From Gordonibacter faecis (GTDB lineage: Bacteria > Actinomycetota > Coriobacteriia > Coriobacteriales > Eggerthellaceae): DNA of 64,000 nucleotides. The notes beneath the pieces were generated by a model. It was not told the origin of the DNA. It searched no databases and was given only the letters and a program-made list of their open reading frames with translations. The position numbers and the translations under genes are program-made. This document shows, one piece after another, positions 54,121 through 63,032 of this stretch. The DNA lies in contig NZ_JASJEU010000004.1 in NCBI RefSeq assembly GCF_030077735.1, positions 1-64,000 on the forward strand, given 5' to 3'. Each line of letters starts with the position of its first letter. Positions within the stretch are counted from its first letter, which is position 1.

Positions 54121-54636
54121 ATGACGATTGAGTTTGTTCCCGTGACGAGTTCTGAGGACAAGGCAGCGCTGGCCGCGCTGGCTGACGAGATTTGGCACGA
54201 GTACTGGCCGGCACTCATTGGCGAGGCGCAGACCGACTACATGGTGGAGCAGTTCCAAAGCCTTGAGGCCATCGAGCGCGACATGCGCGAGCACGCCTAC
54301 GAATACTGGTTTTTGCGCGTACCGGAAGACGGGCGCATCGCGGGCTACACGGGCGGCCACGTGGAACCAGAGACGAACCGGTTCTTCATTTCGAAGATTT
54401 ATCTGCGTGCCGAGGAACGCGGGCACGGGTTCGCCTCGCAGACCATTCGCTTCTACGAGGACCTGTGCCGCGAGCGCGGGCTTTCCGCGATGTATCTCAC
54501 GGTGAACAAGTACAACGACCTGGGCGTACGCGCGTACAAGGGCAAGGGGTTCGAGACCATCGACTCCGTGGAAACCGACATCGGCCAGGGCTTCATCATG
54601 GACGACTTCATCATGGAGAAGCGCATCGAGGCGTAA
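54121..54636 (+). CDS. GNAT family N-acetyltransferase
   Basis: A 171-residue acetyltransferase. The acetyl-CoA binding motif is visible as ISKIYLRAEERGHGFASQTIRF, and motif B as LTVNKYNDLGVRAYKGKGFETI. The C-terminal IMDDFIMEKRI is typical of this subgroup. Substrate unknown. ATG 54121 follows AAGGAG. The short gap from the divergent Fur-family gene may hold its promoter. The next plus-strand gene is the small YegP-like protein. Confidence 0.88.
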   Translation: MTIEFVPVTSSEDKAALAALADEIWHEYWPALIGEAQTDYMVEQFQSLEAIERDMREHAYEYWFLRVPEDGRIAGYTGGHVEPETNRFFISKIYLRAEERGHGFASQTIRFYEDLCRERGLSAMYLTVNKYNDLGVRAYKGKGFETIDSVETDIGQGFIMDDFIMEKRIEA

Positions 54637-54787
54637 GGCGTTTGCGGCGCGCTTGTGGCGTGCAGCGCGTGCGGCGGGCCGCGTGACTTCAAACGATGGG
54701 TGAACCGCGCCGCGCGGCCCTCTTCGCGCCCTGCTCCGGGAGTATGATTTCCGCAGCGCGAGAATACTCGGACAAAGGGAGAAGGCC

Positions 54788-54961
54788 ATGGGTAAATTCG
54801 TTATCAAGAAGACCGGCGCGGGCTATCACTTCGTACTGAAGGCGGGAAATGGCGAGATCATCGCCACGTCTGAGACGTATAAGTCGAAGGAGTCGTGCAA
54901 AAACGGCATCGAAAGCGTGAAGAAGAACGCCCCCGACGCCGACGTGGTGGAAGAGGACTAG
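54788..54961 (+). CDS. YegP-like (DUF1508) small protein
   Basis: A 57-residue protein of the YegP/DUF1508 family: it opens MGKFVIKKTGAGYHFVL, with the family pattern GNGEIIATSETYKSKESC and the following NGIESVKKNAPDA. Homologues are one or two such beta-alpha units and often stress-related, with unknown biochemistry. This one has a single unit. GGAGAAGG precedes ATG 54788, and a strong terminator follows 40 bases downstream. Confidence 0.88.
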   Translation: MGKFVIKKTGAGYHFVLKAGNGEIIATSETYKSKESCKNGIESVKKNAPDADVVEED

Positions 54962-55001
54962 CGCACCTGCGCTACTGGGTTGGCGTAGGTGAGTTATTGG
55001 G

Positions 55002-55045
55002 AAGGCCCTGGCACGTCCGCACACGGCGGGTGCCAGGGCCTTTCT
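55002..55045 (+). terminator. Terminator of the YegP-like gene
   Basis: A 13-bp stem AAGGCCCTGGCAC (55002-55014) with its complement (55030-55042) is followed by a short T-run (TTTC). It also lies past the end of the convergent Pit gene. Confidence 0.8.
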
Positions 55046-55094
55046 GTGTCGCGGCGTGGCCTGGTTTTTTGTTCTGCCGTCAGACCACCGAAAC

Positions 55095-56153
55095 CTAAAA
55101 GAATGTGAGGAAGAGGTGCGTGAACGCGAACGCGAGCAAACCGCAGCCGGGGAACGTGAGTATCCAGGTGAATACCATGCGTCCGGCGAGGCCCCACTTC
55201 ACGTTGCGGAGGCTTTTCTCGGCGCCCACGCCCATGATGGCCGTGGTTTTGGTGTGCGTCGTGGACACCGGCAGGCCCGTGAACGTTGCCAGGCCGATGC
55301 AGAAGCAGGCGGACAGGCACGCAGAAAAGCCCTGGTACTGCTCCATTTTCACCATGTTCATGCCCACGGACTTGATGATTTTCTTGCCGCCCACGGCCGT
55401 GCCAAGCGCCATGACGGCCGACACCAGCAGCACGAGCCAGAACGGGAACGTCACGTCGCCGCCCGACTGCCCGGTCATGGCCAGCATGATGCCAAGCATG
55501 CACAGCGACAAAAACTTCTGGCCGTCTTGCGCACCATGAAGTATTGCCACGCCCGCACCTGAGATGATTTGGGCCCACTTGAAGAATTCGTTGGCCTTGC
55601 GGCGGTTTGCATTTGCGCACGTTCGCTTGATGAGGCGCGTGAATAACCACCCGGTGCCAAACCCGAGCACCGTGGAAATGGCCAGGCCATAGACCACTTT
55701 CATCCACTCGGCACCGTTCACACCAGCAAGACCGCCCTGCAGCGCAATGGCCGCGCCGGTGATGCCCGCGATGAGCGAATGGCTTTGTGACGTGGGAATG
55801 CCGAAGTACCAGGCCACCACGCCCCACACGATGATGGCCACCATAGCAGCGGCCAGAGCGACAAGCGCCGCGTGGTTATCGCCGCCGAAGTCCACCATTT
55901 TGAAGATGGTGGCGGCCACGGCCGACGAGATCATGGTGATGCCCGCCAACCCAACGAAGTTGCAGACGGCAGCCATTGCAATGGCTGGACCGGGACGCAT
56001 AGCCTTCGTACCGACAACCGTAGCGATAGCGTTCGGCGCGTCGGTTGCCCCGTTTACCACCGTAGCACCCAGCGTCAGCACCACAATAAGCGCAAGCACC
56101 GGGTCGCCCGCAAGCGCGGCGACAAACGAACCCAGATCGAAGCCCACTACCAT
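55095..56153 (-). CDS. Inorganic phosphate transporter, Pit family
   Basis: A membrane protein of about 352 residues with roughly 10 helices. The duplicated PiT signature is visible: GATDAPNAIATVVGTKAM in the N-terminal half, WYFGIPTSQSHSLIAGI, and GLPVSTTHTKTTAIMG near the end. It imports phosphate as a metal-phosphate complex with protons or sodium. ATG 56153 has AAAGGGG directly in front; a GTG two codons on (56147) has better spacing and may be the real start. No PhoU-like partner gene is adjacent. Confidence 0.9.
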   Translation of the reverse strand: MVVGFDLGSFVAALAGDPVLALIVVLTLGATVVNGATDAPNAIATVVGTKAMRPGPAIAMAAVCNFVGLAGITMISSAVAATIFKMVDFGGDNHAALVALAAAMVAIIVWGVVAWYFGIPTSQSHSLIAGITGAAIALQGGLAGVNGAEWMKVVYGLAISTVLGFGTGWLFTRLIKRTCANANRRKANEFFKWAQIISGAGVAILHGAQDGQKFLSLCMLGIMLAMTGQSGGDVTFPFWLVLLVSAVMALGTAVGGKKIIKSVGMNMVKMEQYQGFSACLSACFCIGLATFTGLPVSTTHTKTTAIMGVGAEKSLRNVKWGLAGRMVFTWILTFPGCGLLAFAFTHLFLTFF

Positions 56154-56255
56154 CCCCTTTCGTTTTCCGTTAAAGAGCACTCAGAATTATAGTAGTGATT
56201 CATTGTTAAATAGGAGCAACGGGAAGATCAAGTTTAGGTAAAGTTGCGGCGCACA

Positions 56256-58142
56256 TCACTTGTCCTGGGCGTTCAGGCGCTTCGTAATGGAGGCGGCGAT
56301 GCCTTCGGCGTCGAGGCCCAAGTCGTGAAGCAAAAGATCCGCCTTACCTTGGGGAACGAACGTGTCGGGAATGCCCAGCACGAGCGTGGGCACGTCGCTG
56401 CCTTGACGCGACAACTCAGCCAGCACACCTTCGCCTGCACCACCCGCGCAAATGCCACCTTCCACCGTCACCACGAGGCGCGTTTGCGCGGCGCGCGCAA
56501 TTTCGTCTGCGTCAAGCGGCTTGGCCCAGCGCATGTCCACGACGCGCGCTTCAATGCCGCGTGCGGCCAGCAACTCTGCCGCACCGCGGGCACGCGAGAC
56601 CATGCGACCGAATGCCAGAATGGCTACGTCACTGCCCTCACGCATCACGCGTGCGCGGCCCACTTCCAGCACCTCGGGTTCATCGGGCAGCGGCACACCT
56701 TCGGCCGATCCGCGCGGATAGCGGATGGCGAACGGGCCGCCCAGCGCCAGCGCCGTATGCAGCGCGTGCACGAGTTCGGCCTCGTCAGACGGGGCAAGCA
56801 CGCGCATATGGGGGACCATGCGCGTATAGGCAAGGTCGAACATGCCGTGGTGCGTCGGCCCGTCTTCGCCCACAATGCCCGCGCGATCGATGGCAAACAC
56901 CACGTCCAGGTTCGGCAGCGCGTTGTTGATGATGAGCTGATCGAGCGCACGCTGCAGGAACGTGGAATAGATGGCCACCACAGGCTTCATGCCGCCCACC
57001 GCCAAGCCCGACGCCAGGCCCACGGCGTGCTCTTCGGCAATGCCCGAGTCGATGAAGCGCGTGGGGAATGCTTCAGCGAATGCGGACAGGCCGGTGCCAT
57101 CCTTCATGGCGGCCGTGATGGCCACAATGCGGTCGTCGCGGCGAGCTTCCTCAATAAGTGCCTTTCCGAACACACTGGTGTAGGAGGGTGCTGAGGCGGG
57201 CTTTTTCTTCAACTCGCCCGTTTCAATGTTGAAGGGGCCAATGCCATGGAACTTCTCGGGTTCGCGCACGGCGGGCGCGTAACCTGCACCTTTGCGCGTT
57301 ACCACGTGCATGAGCACGGGCGCGTCGGTGGCCAGCACGGTGGCCAGCGTCTCCCTGAGCGCGCCGATGTCGTGGCCGTCGATGGGCGCGGTACACAGGA
57401 TGCCCAACTGCTCGAAGATCATCGCGCGCGGCAGCACGAACTGCTTCATAGACTCTTTCACGTTGCGCCCGAAGTTCGCGAGTGCCGTGCCAAGGGCGCC
57501 GCTGCTTTCGAGCACTTCCTGCACCGAGTCGCGCGTTTGGCGATACTGCGAAGAGGCACGCATGTAGCCGAGGTGCTTCATAAGGGCGCCCACGTTGCGC
57601 GAGATGGACATCTCGTTGTCGTTCAGGATGATGACAAGGGGCGTCTGAGCTTGGCCGATGTGGTTCAAGGCTTCGAAGGCCATGCCGCCGGACAGCGCAG
57701 CGTCACCAATGAGCGCGACCACCTTTTCGTCGGTGCCGGACAAATCGCGCGCCTTCGCCAGCCCGAGCGCCACCGACAGCGAGTCGGACGCGTGGCCGGA
57801 CGGATGAACATCGCAGGGGCTTTCGCCGGGCTTCGGGAAGCCGGAGAGGCCCCCGTAGGTGCGCAGCGTTTTGAACTGATCGAGCCGCCCGGTGACCAGC
57901 TTGTGCGCATAGGCTTGGTGCCCCACGTCGAAAACGAACTTGTCCTTCGGGCAGTTAATGAGGCTGTGAACAGCCAGGATGATTTCCACGGCACCGAGCG
58001 ACGAACCCACGTGGCCGCCCGTTTCGGACGTGACGGTGATAATTTCCTCGCGCACCTCGCGCGCGAGGATAGCCAACTCCTCGTTTGATAGCACCTTGAG
58101 GTCGGCGGGCGACGACACCATGTCCAGAATGCGATGCTCCAT
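56256..58142 (-). CDS. dxs: 1-deoxy-D-xylulose-5-phosphate synthase
   Basis: A 628-residue thiamine-diphosphate enzyme making DXP from pyruvate and glyceraldehyde-3-phosphate, the entry to the MEP isoprenoid pathway. Markers are FVFDVGHQAYAHKLVTGR, VALIGDAALSGGMAFEALNH (the ThDP/Mg site), GHDIGALRETL, the Glu in GIAEEHAVGLASGLA and EDGPTHHGMFDLAY. ATG 58142 has GGGAG seven bases upstream. It ends the leftward block that begins with the carboxyltransferase at 62732. Confidence 0.96.
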   Translation of the reverse strand: MEHRILDMVSSPADLKVLSNEELAILAREVREEIITVTSETGGHVGSSLGAVEIILAVHSLINCPKDKFVFDVGHQAYAHKLVTGRLDQFKTLRTYGGLSGFPKPGESPCDVHPSGHASDSLSVALGLAKARDLSGTDEKVVALIGDAALSGGMAFEALNHIGQAQTPLVIILNDNEMSISRNVGALMKHLGYMRASSQYRQTRDSVQEVLESSGALGTALANFGRNVKESMKQFVLPRAMIFEQLGILCTAPIDGHDIGALRETLATVLATDAPVLMHVVTRKGAGYAPAVREPEKFHGIGPFNIETGELKKKPASAPSYTSVFGKALIEEARRDDRIVAITAAMKDGTGLSAFAEAFPTRFIDSGIAEEHAVGLASGLAVGGMKPVVAIYSTFLQRALDQLIINNALPNLDVVFAIDRAGIVGEDGPTHHGMFDLAYTRMVPHMRVLAPSDEAELVHALHTALALGGPFAIRYPRGSAEGVPLPDEPEVLEVGRARVMREGSDVAILAFGRMVSRARGAAELLAARGIEARVVDMRWAKPLDADEIARAAQTRLVVTVEGGICAGGAGEGVLAELSRQGSDVPTLVLGIPDTFVPQGKADLLLHDLGLDAEGIAASITKRLNAQDK

Positions 58143-58163
58143 AACCAAGCTCCCGTCCCGGCG

Positions 58164-58508
58164 TTATGCCGGCATCGGCGCGGCCGCGGTGTCGGCCTCG
58201 GGTTCGTTCTCAGCTGGGGATTCGGCGTTGTGCGTGGAGGCGGTGTCGGAGGCGGCTTCGGCGGCGGGGGCGTTCGCGCCCTCGGCGCCTTCCGCGCCCT
58301 CGGCGGTCAGGGACGCTTCGGCCTCGGCGGCGTCGCGTTCCTCGATGTCCGCTTCCAACAGTTCGCTTGCGCGCAGGCCCAGACCCACGGCTTCCTCATA
58401 GAGGGAGAGCGCGTCGTCGAGGGGCAGATCGTCGGAACCAACCGCCTCAACAATTTCGTCGAGGCGGTTTTTCACCTGATCAAACGTCTCGTAGGATTGC
58501 TGCGCCAC
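58164..58508 (-). CDS. xseB: Exodeoxyribonuclease VII small subunit
   Basis: A 114-residue protein whose first 60 residues are XseB: YETFDQVKNRLDEIVEAVGSDDLPLDDALSLYEEAVGLG. The rest is an Ala/Glu/Thr-rich tail (about 62-114), nearly doubling the usual size. It starts one base after the nusB stop region. The large subunit gene xseA, normally adjacent, is absent here. Confidence 0.9.
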   Translation of the reverse strand: MAQQSYETFDQVKNRLDEIVEAVGSDDLPLDDALSLYEEAVGLGLRASELLEADIEERDAAEAEASLTAEGAEGAEGANAPAAEAASDTASTHNAESPAENEPEADTAAAPMPA

Positions 58509-58509
58509 C

Positions 58510-59121
58510 TCACGCCTCCTTCGACGCCTCAGCAGATGCAGCGGCCGCGATTTCTTCTGCGGCCGGCGCGTCCGGAGCAGCTTCCACCGGCTTTGCCACC
58601 TCCGCTACTGAGGGTTCGGCAACCGGTGTCGCTGCAGGTTCCGCTGCTTCCGGTTCCACAGCTTCAGCAACCGGTGCCGCTGCGGGCGACAGCGCACCCG
58701 CCTTTTCCTCTTCGAGAATTTTCGCAATGCGGCCCAAGATGCCGTTGACGAAGCGGGGCGACTCATCTTCCCCACCGTAGTCTTTTGCCAGCTCAACAGC
58801 CTCGTTTATGGTGACGGACGTAGGCACGTCGTCCACGTACATCATCTCGTAGGCAGCCAGGCGCAAGATGGAGCGGTCCACGATGGGCATGCGCATGAGC
58901 GACCAGTTCTCGGACGTGGCTGCCAGGTGCCGGTCGATGGCAGTGCGGTGCGCCTCCACCCCGCGCACGAGCGCGGCAGCGTACTCGGGCAGCGGCCCGT
59001 CCTCGGCAAGGAAGCGGCCTTCTTCGGCAATCTTAGTAGCGCCCTCGTCGGTAATCTCGCTTGTGTAGAGCAGCGCGAGCGCCGAGCGGCGGGCGCGGGT
59101 TCGTTCGTGTCGTTTAGCCAT
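58510..59121 (-). CDS. nusB: Transcription antitermination factor NusB
   Basis: A 203-residue NusB. The helical core (about 1-140) includes RTRARRSALALLYTSEI, MRMPIVDRSILRLAAYEM and VTINEAVELAKDYGGEDESPRFVNGIL. A 60-residue Ala/Glu/Pro/Val tail follows, as in the adjacent XseB. NusB with NusE binds boxA to support rRNA transcription. It starts 16 bases after the asp23 stop. Confidence 0.94.
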   Translation of the reverse strand: MAKRHERTRARRSALALLYTSEITDEGATKIAEEGRFLAEDGPLPEYAAALVRGVEAHRTAIDRHLAATSENWSLMRMPIVDRSILRLAAYEMMYVDDVPTSVTINEAVELAKDYGGEDESPRFVNGILGRIAKILEEEKAGALSPAAAPVAEAVEPEAAEPAATPVAEPSVAEVAKPVEAAPDAPAAEEIAAAASAEASKEA

Positions 59122-59137
59122 GGATGCTCAGCGGCCC

Positions 59138-59485
59138 CTAATTGGCGAACTGGATGCCGTCGATGTACACATCCACGCTGCCCACCTGGGCACCCACCTG
59201 GCTGGCCACGGCGTCGGCCACGGCCTGGCGCACGTTGGCGGCCAGATCGGGCAATACATGACCGTAGTACACATCAATGCGCACCGACACATTCAGCTTG
59301 TCATCTTCGCCCACAGCCACGTCAATGCCCTGCGTGGACGGCTTCGCGGCAAACACGGAGCGCAGGCCGCCAGCGGCGGCGGGGCCGACGGATGCGACGC
59401 CCTCCACCTCGTTGGCGGCGATGGATACGATAGTCTCAACGACGCCCGGCGCAAGCGCCATGCCGTCAAGGTTCAGCTCTGTCAT
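59138..59485 (-). CDS. Asp23/Gls24 family envelope stress protein
   Basis: A 115-residue Asp23-like protein. It shows LAPGVVETIVSIAANEVEGVASVG at the N-terminus and VSVRIDVYYGHVLPDLAANVRQAVADAV in the core. Homologues in Gram-positives gather near the membrane and respond to cell-wall or alkaline stress. Its ATG overlaps the accC stop as ATGA, and nusB follows; this accC/asp23/nusB order is common in related genomes. Confidence 0.92.
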   Translation of the reverse strand: MTELNLDGMALAPGVVETIVSIAANEVEGVASVGPAAAGGLRSVFAAKPSTQGIDVAVGEDDKLNVSVRIDVYYGHVLPDLAANVRQAVADAVASQVGAQVGSVDVYIDGIQFAN

Positions 59486-60834
59486 AACACGTCTCCCATC
59501 TGGGTTTCGATGAAATCAGTCGTCGCGTCGCCGGCGCAAAACACGGCGTTGTCCAGCACGCGGCGATGAAACGAAATGGTGGTTTCGATGCCCTCAATAA
59601 CGAATTCGTCGAGGGCGCGGCGGCCGCGCGCCAAGGTCTCTTCGCGATCCTGCCCATACACAATAAGCTTCGCCACAAGCGAGTCGTAATAGGGCGAAAT
59701 GCGCGAGCCAGTGCGCACGTAGCTTTCCACGCGCACGCCGGGGCCCGCCGGGGGCTCGAATTTCGTGATGGTGCCGGGGCACGGGCGGAAGCCGTGCGCA
59801 GGGTCTTCGGCGTTGATACGGAACTCCATCGCGTGGCCAAACGGCGTGAACGGCGCGCGCTCGGCGCAGCTCATGGGCTCGCCGGCGGCAATGCGCAGCT
59901 GCTCTTTGATGATGTCGGTGCCCGTGATTTGCTCGGTCACTGGGTGTTCCACCTGCACGCGCGTGTTCATTTCCATGAAGTAGAAATGCCCGCGCTCGTC
60001 CAGCAAAAACTCAATGGTGCCGGCGTTTTTGTAGTCCACGGCGCGCACGGCCTTGATGGCCGCCACACCCATGGCACGACGTAGTTCCTCGTCAAGCGCC
60101 GGCGAGGGCGCCTCTTCAATAAGTTTTTGGTGGCGGCGCTGCACGGAGCAGTCACGCTCGCAGAGCGCAATGCTATTGCCGAAGTCGTCGGCCAGCACCT
60201 GCACCTCCACGTGACGGGGGCGCAGCACCAACTTCTCCAGGTACACGCCGTCGTTGCCGAACGCGGCACCGGCCTCGGTACGCGCGGCCTGGTACTGGGA
60301 CTCCAGGTCGGCCGGATCGTGCACCTCGCGCATACCCTTGCCGCCGCCGCCAGCCGTGGCCTTGATCAGCACCGGATAGCCCACGGTGTCGGCAAATGCC
60401 TTCGCTTCGGCGGCCGTTTCGATGCAGCCGTCGGAGCCAGGAACGGTGGGCACGCCGCACGCTTTCATGGTTTCGCGGGCCATGCTCTTGTCGCCCATGC
60501 GCTCGATGCAATCGGCCGAGGGGCCAATGAATACCAGGTCGTTTTCCACGCAGGCGCGCGCGAAATCAGCGTTTTCGGCCAAGAAGCCGTAGCCGGGGTG
60601 GATGGCCTCCGCCCCGGTGGTTTTCGCCGCCGCGATGATATTCGCCATAATAAGGTAGCTCTTGTTCGCCTGAGCAGGGCCGATGCACACGGCTTCGTCG
60701 GCATATTTCACCGGGTAGGTTTCGGCGTCCTCGGTGGAGTACACGGCGACCGTTTTCACACCCAACTCGCGGCAGGCGCGCATGATGCGCAGCGCCACCT
60801 CGCCGCGGTTCGCTACCAAAATCTTGCTAAACAT
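59482..60834 (-). CDS. accC: Biotin carboxylase
   Basis: A 450-residue ATP-grasp enzyme that carboxylates biotin. It has KILVANRGEVALRIMRAC, the Gly-rich ATP lid KATAGGGGKGMREV, the HPGYGFLAENADFA segment, and EMNTRVQVEHPVTEQITG. It can serve acetyl-CoA carboxylase or a two-subunit pyruvate carboxylase. Because its ATG overlaps by one base (TAATG) the stop of a carboxyltransferase-BCCP fusion, the two products probably form one enzyme. Confidence 0.95.
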   Translation of the reverse strand: MFSKILVANRGEVALRIMRACRELGVKTVAVYSTEDAETYPVKYADEAVCIGPAQANKSYLIMANIIAAAKTTGAEAIHPGYGFLAENADFARACVENDLVFIGPSADCIERMGDKSMARETMKACGVPTVPGSDGCIETAAEAKAFADTVGYPVLIKATAGGGGKGMREVHDPADLESQYQAARTEAGAAFGNDGVYLEKLVLRPRHVEVQVLADDFGNSIALCERDCSVQRRHQKLIEEAPSPALDEELRRAMGVAAIKAVRAVDYKNAGTIEFLLDERGHFYFMEMNTRVQVEHPVTEQITGTDIIKEQLRIAAGEPMSCAERAPFTPFGHAMEFRINAEDPAHGFRPCPGTITKFEPPAGPGVRVESYVRTGSRISPYYDSLVAKLIVYGQDREETLARGRRALDEFVIEGIETTISFHRRVLDNAVFCAGDATTDFIETQMGDVL

Positions 60835-62732
60835 TACGCCGTCTCCGGGGCCGGGGCGGGCGCGCCGTGGGGCTCAATATAGAAGAGCGGCGTGCCGAAC
60901 TCAACGGGCGAAGCGTCCTCGAGGCACACTTCGCGCACCGTGCCCATTTCCTCAGCCGTGATCTCGTTCATGAGCTTCATGGCCTCCACGATGCAGAGCG
61001 TCTGGTTGGCGGCAACTTCGTCGCCCACCTGCACAAACGGTGGCTCGCCGGGCGCGGGGGCCGCGTAGAACGTACCCACCATGGGGGCGGTCACGCAGTA
61101 CCAGTTGGACGGACGATCCACGCCGTCATCAGCCGCGGCAGCCGCCGCGCTTTCAGGCGTGGGAGCAGGGGCAACGGCCGCCACCGGAGCCGCAGCCGCA
61201 GCCGCCACCATGGCATCGGAGGACAGCGTGCCAGGCATGCGCACGGCAATGCGGGTGCCCTCTTCCTCAACTACGATTTCGCCGACGCCGCTTTCTTCGG
61301 CAACGCGAACCAGCTCGCGAATCTGATTGATATCCACGTAATCGTCCTCCTTGGTGCTGCTCGACTCCTGCTCCATGAGGAAGTCGACTTTTTCGGATGT
61401 GCGGTGCTTGCTCAAGAACGTGCGCGCCTCGTTGGGGAAGAGCGCATACATGAGCACGTCCTCTTCGCTCTTCGCGAGGTCGCCAATTTCGTCTTCCACC
61501 TGGGAGTACGTGGTTGTTACCAGCGAGCCGGGTGCCACGTCGGGCGGCAGCATCTCGGAGTTGCCCACCACCTTCGCCACGATGTCCTTGTCCATGCGGC
61601 CCGGAGCCTTGCCGTAGTAACCGCAGATGTAGTCCTTCATTTCCTTGGACACAACGCTCCAGCGCTTGCCAGTAAGCACGTTGAACACGGCCTGGGTGCC
61701 CACAATTTGGGACAGGGGCGTGACGAGTGGCGGGTAACCCACCTCGGCGCGCACCTTGGGGATTTCCCTCATGACCTCGGGCAGGCGGTCGCCAGCGTTT
61801 TGGATTTCCAACTGCGAAACGAGGTTCGACATCATGCCGCCGGGCACCTGGTGCGAGTACACCTGCATGTGCGTGAGCGAAGACACGCCGCGCTTGTAGT
61901 GACCACGCTTGCGCACACCCTCCCAGTATTCGGCAATTTCGAACAGCAAGTCCAGATCAAGACCCGTGTCGTAACGGCTTTCCTGGAGGGCAGCCACAAT
62001 CATTTCCACCGCGGGGTGCGAGTTGCCGAACGCGAGCGGCGCATGAGCCGTGTCCGCGATGGCCGCGCCCGCCTCGGCCGCCTTAATAATGTTAGCGGGA
62101 GCCATGCCGCCGACGTAGTGGCAGTGGATGTGCAGCGGCAGGCCAATTTCCGCGTTGAACGCCTTCACCATGCGCTCGGTGCGGTAGGGGGTGAGCATGC
62201 CGGCCATGTCCTTGATGGCAATGGAGTCCGCGCCCAGGTCCTTGAGCTTCTGGCCGTAATCCAGGTAGCTGTCGAGCGTGTGAACAGGCGACATGGTGTA
62301 GGAAATGGCGCCTTCGAAGTGGCCGCCGCATTCCTTGATGGCTTCGGCGTTGTCCACGACGTTGCGGATGTCATTCAGGGCATCGAACACGCGGAACACG
62401 TGCACGCCATTGCGCTTGGCAGCCTTGATGAAACGGTTGCAGATCTCGCGCGAATAGTGCTTGTATCCTACCAAGTTCTGGCCGCGCGACAGCATAGCAA
62501 GCGGCGTGTTCGGCGTGTTAGCCTTGATGGACCGCAGGCGCTCCCACGGGTTCTCGTCGAGGAAGCGCAGGCACGTGTCGAACGTTGCGCCACCCCACGC
62601 CTCAATGGCCCAGTACCCGACCCGGTCCATTTTCGGCAAGATTGGCAGCATATCGCCAATCTGCATGCGCGTCGCCCACAGGCTCTGCTGGCCGTCGCGG
62701 ATCGTGGTATCCATGATTTGGAGTCTCGGCAT
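60834..62732 (-). CDS. Pyruvate/oxaloacetate-type carboxyltransferase fused to biotin carboxyl carrier domain
   Basis: A 632-residue fusion. The N-terminal carboxyltransferase barrel has the signature LQIMDTTIRDGQQSLWATRM with the metal-site HIHCHYVGGMAPAN (about 205-218), as in PycB/OadA/5S subunits. From about residue 465 the sequence resembles AccB (VDINQIRELVRVAEESGVGEIVVEE), followed by an Ala/Pro linker and a biotinyl domain with VEAMKLMNEI, whose Lys carries biotin. With AccC it would make a pyruvate carboxylase. An oxaloacetate decarboxylase alpha subunit is less likely, since no membrane beta subunit is nearby. ATG 62732 follows a G-run. Confidence 0.92.
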   Translation of the reverse strand: MPRLQIMDTTIRDGQQSLWATRMQIGDMLPILPKMDRVGYWAIEAWGGATFDTCLRFLDENPWERLRSIKANTPNTPLAMLSRGQNLVGYKHYSREICNRFIKAAKRNGVHVFRVFDALNDIRNVVDNAEAIKECGGHFEGAISYTMSPVHTLDSYLDYGQKLKDLGADSIAIKDMAGMLTPYRTERMVKAFNAEIGLPLHIHCHYVGGMAPANIIKAAEAGAAIADTAHAPLAFGNSHPAVEMIVAALQESRYDTGLDLDLLFEIAEYWEGVRKRGHYKRGVSSLTHMQVYSHQVPGGMMSNLVSQLEIQNAGDRLPEVMREIPKVRAEVGYPPLVTPLSQIVGTQAVFNVLTGKRWSVVSKEMKDYICGYYGKAPGRMDKDIVAKVVGNSEMLPPDVAPGSLVTTTYSQVEDEIGDLAKSEEDVLMYALFPNEARTFLSKHRTSEKVDFLMEQESSSTKEDDYVDINQIRELVRVAEESGVGEIVVEEEGTRIAVRMPGTLSSDAMVAAAAAAPVAAVAPAPTPESAAAAAADDGVDRPSNWYCVTAPMVGTFYAAPAPGEPPFVQVGDEVAANQTLCIVEAMKLMNEITAEEMGTVREVCLEDASPVEFGTPLFYIEPHGAPAPAPETA

Positions 62733-62946
62733 GAACTCACACCCCCTTCAGTTTGCAGTTAGTCAAAGATCGAATAACCGATTATAGAGGAAGGAAAAGC
62801 CCCAAGGAACGAAGCCCGCGAAATTCACCGGCAAGCAACAGAATACACGGGGCAGGAGGCGCGAGGGAGGGGTGGCAGGTGGAGTGGCGGCGGGGTGGAT
62901 GGCGGAGAATCCGCCCTACCCTACCCCGCCGGTGCCGGCGTTGCTC
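62733..62946. promoter_or_regulatory. Upstream region of the carboxylase operon
   Basis: A -10 TATAAT (62781-62786, minus strand) lies about 50 bp upstream of the start at 62732, with no good -35. The rest, to 62946, is G-rich spacer without a recognisable gene. Confidence 0.4.
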
Positions 62947-63032
62947 TTACTTTCCAAACAGGTCGCTATGCGAACCAGATCTGGTGAGCGTCAACACCAA
63001 TTTGAATTGTGACATGAAAATGATGTCAAAGC
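62947..63032 (-). pseudogene. YafQ-like toxin remnant with internal deletion
   Basis: Directly after the antitoxin remnant a frame reads FDIIF, MSQFK, then LVLTLTRSGSHSDLFGK and stop (62947-62949). The first part matches the start of YafQ toxins (SQFKKD) and the second their end (LTRTGSHSDLF). About 60 residues of the core are missing in frame. It cannot be an active nuclease. Confidence 0.7.

Noticed and set aside
60867..62762. 631-codon plus-strand frame opposite the carboxyltransferase-BCCP gene
   Set aside because: The sense gene has complete catalytic and biotinylation motifs; the antisense product has none.
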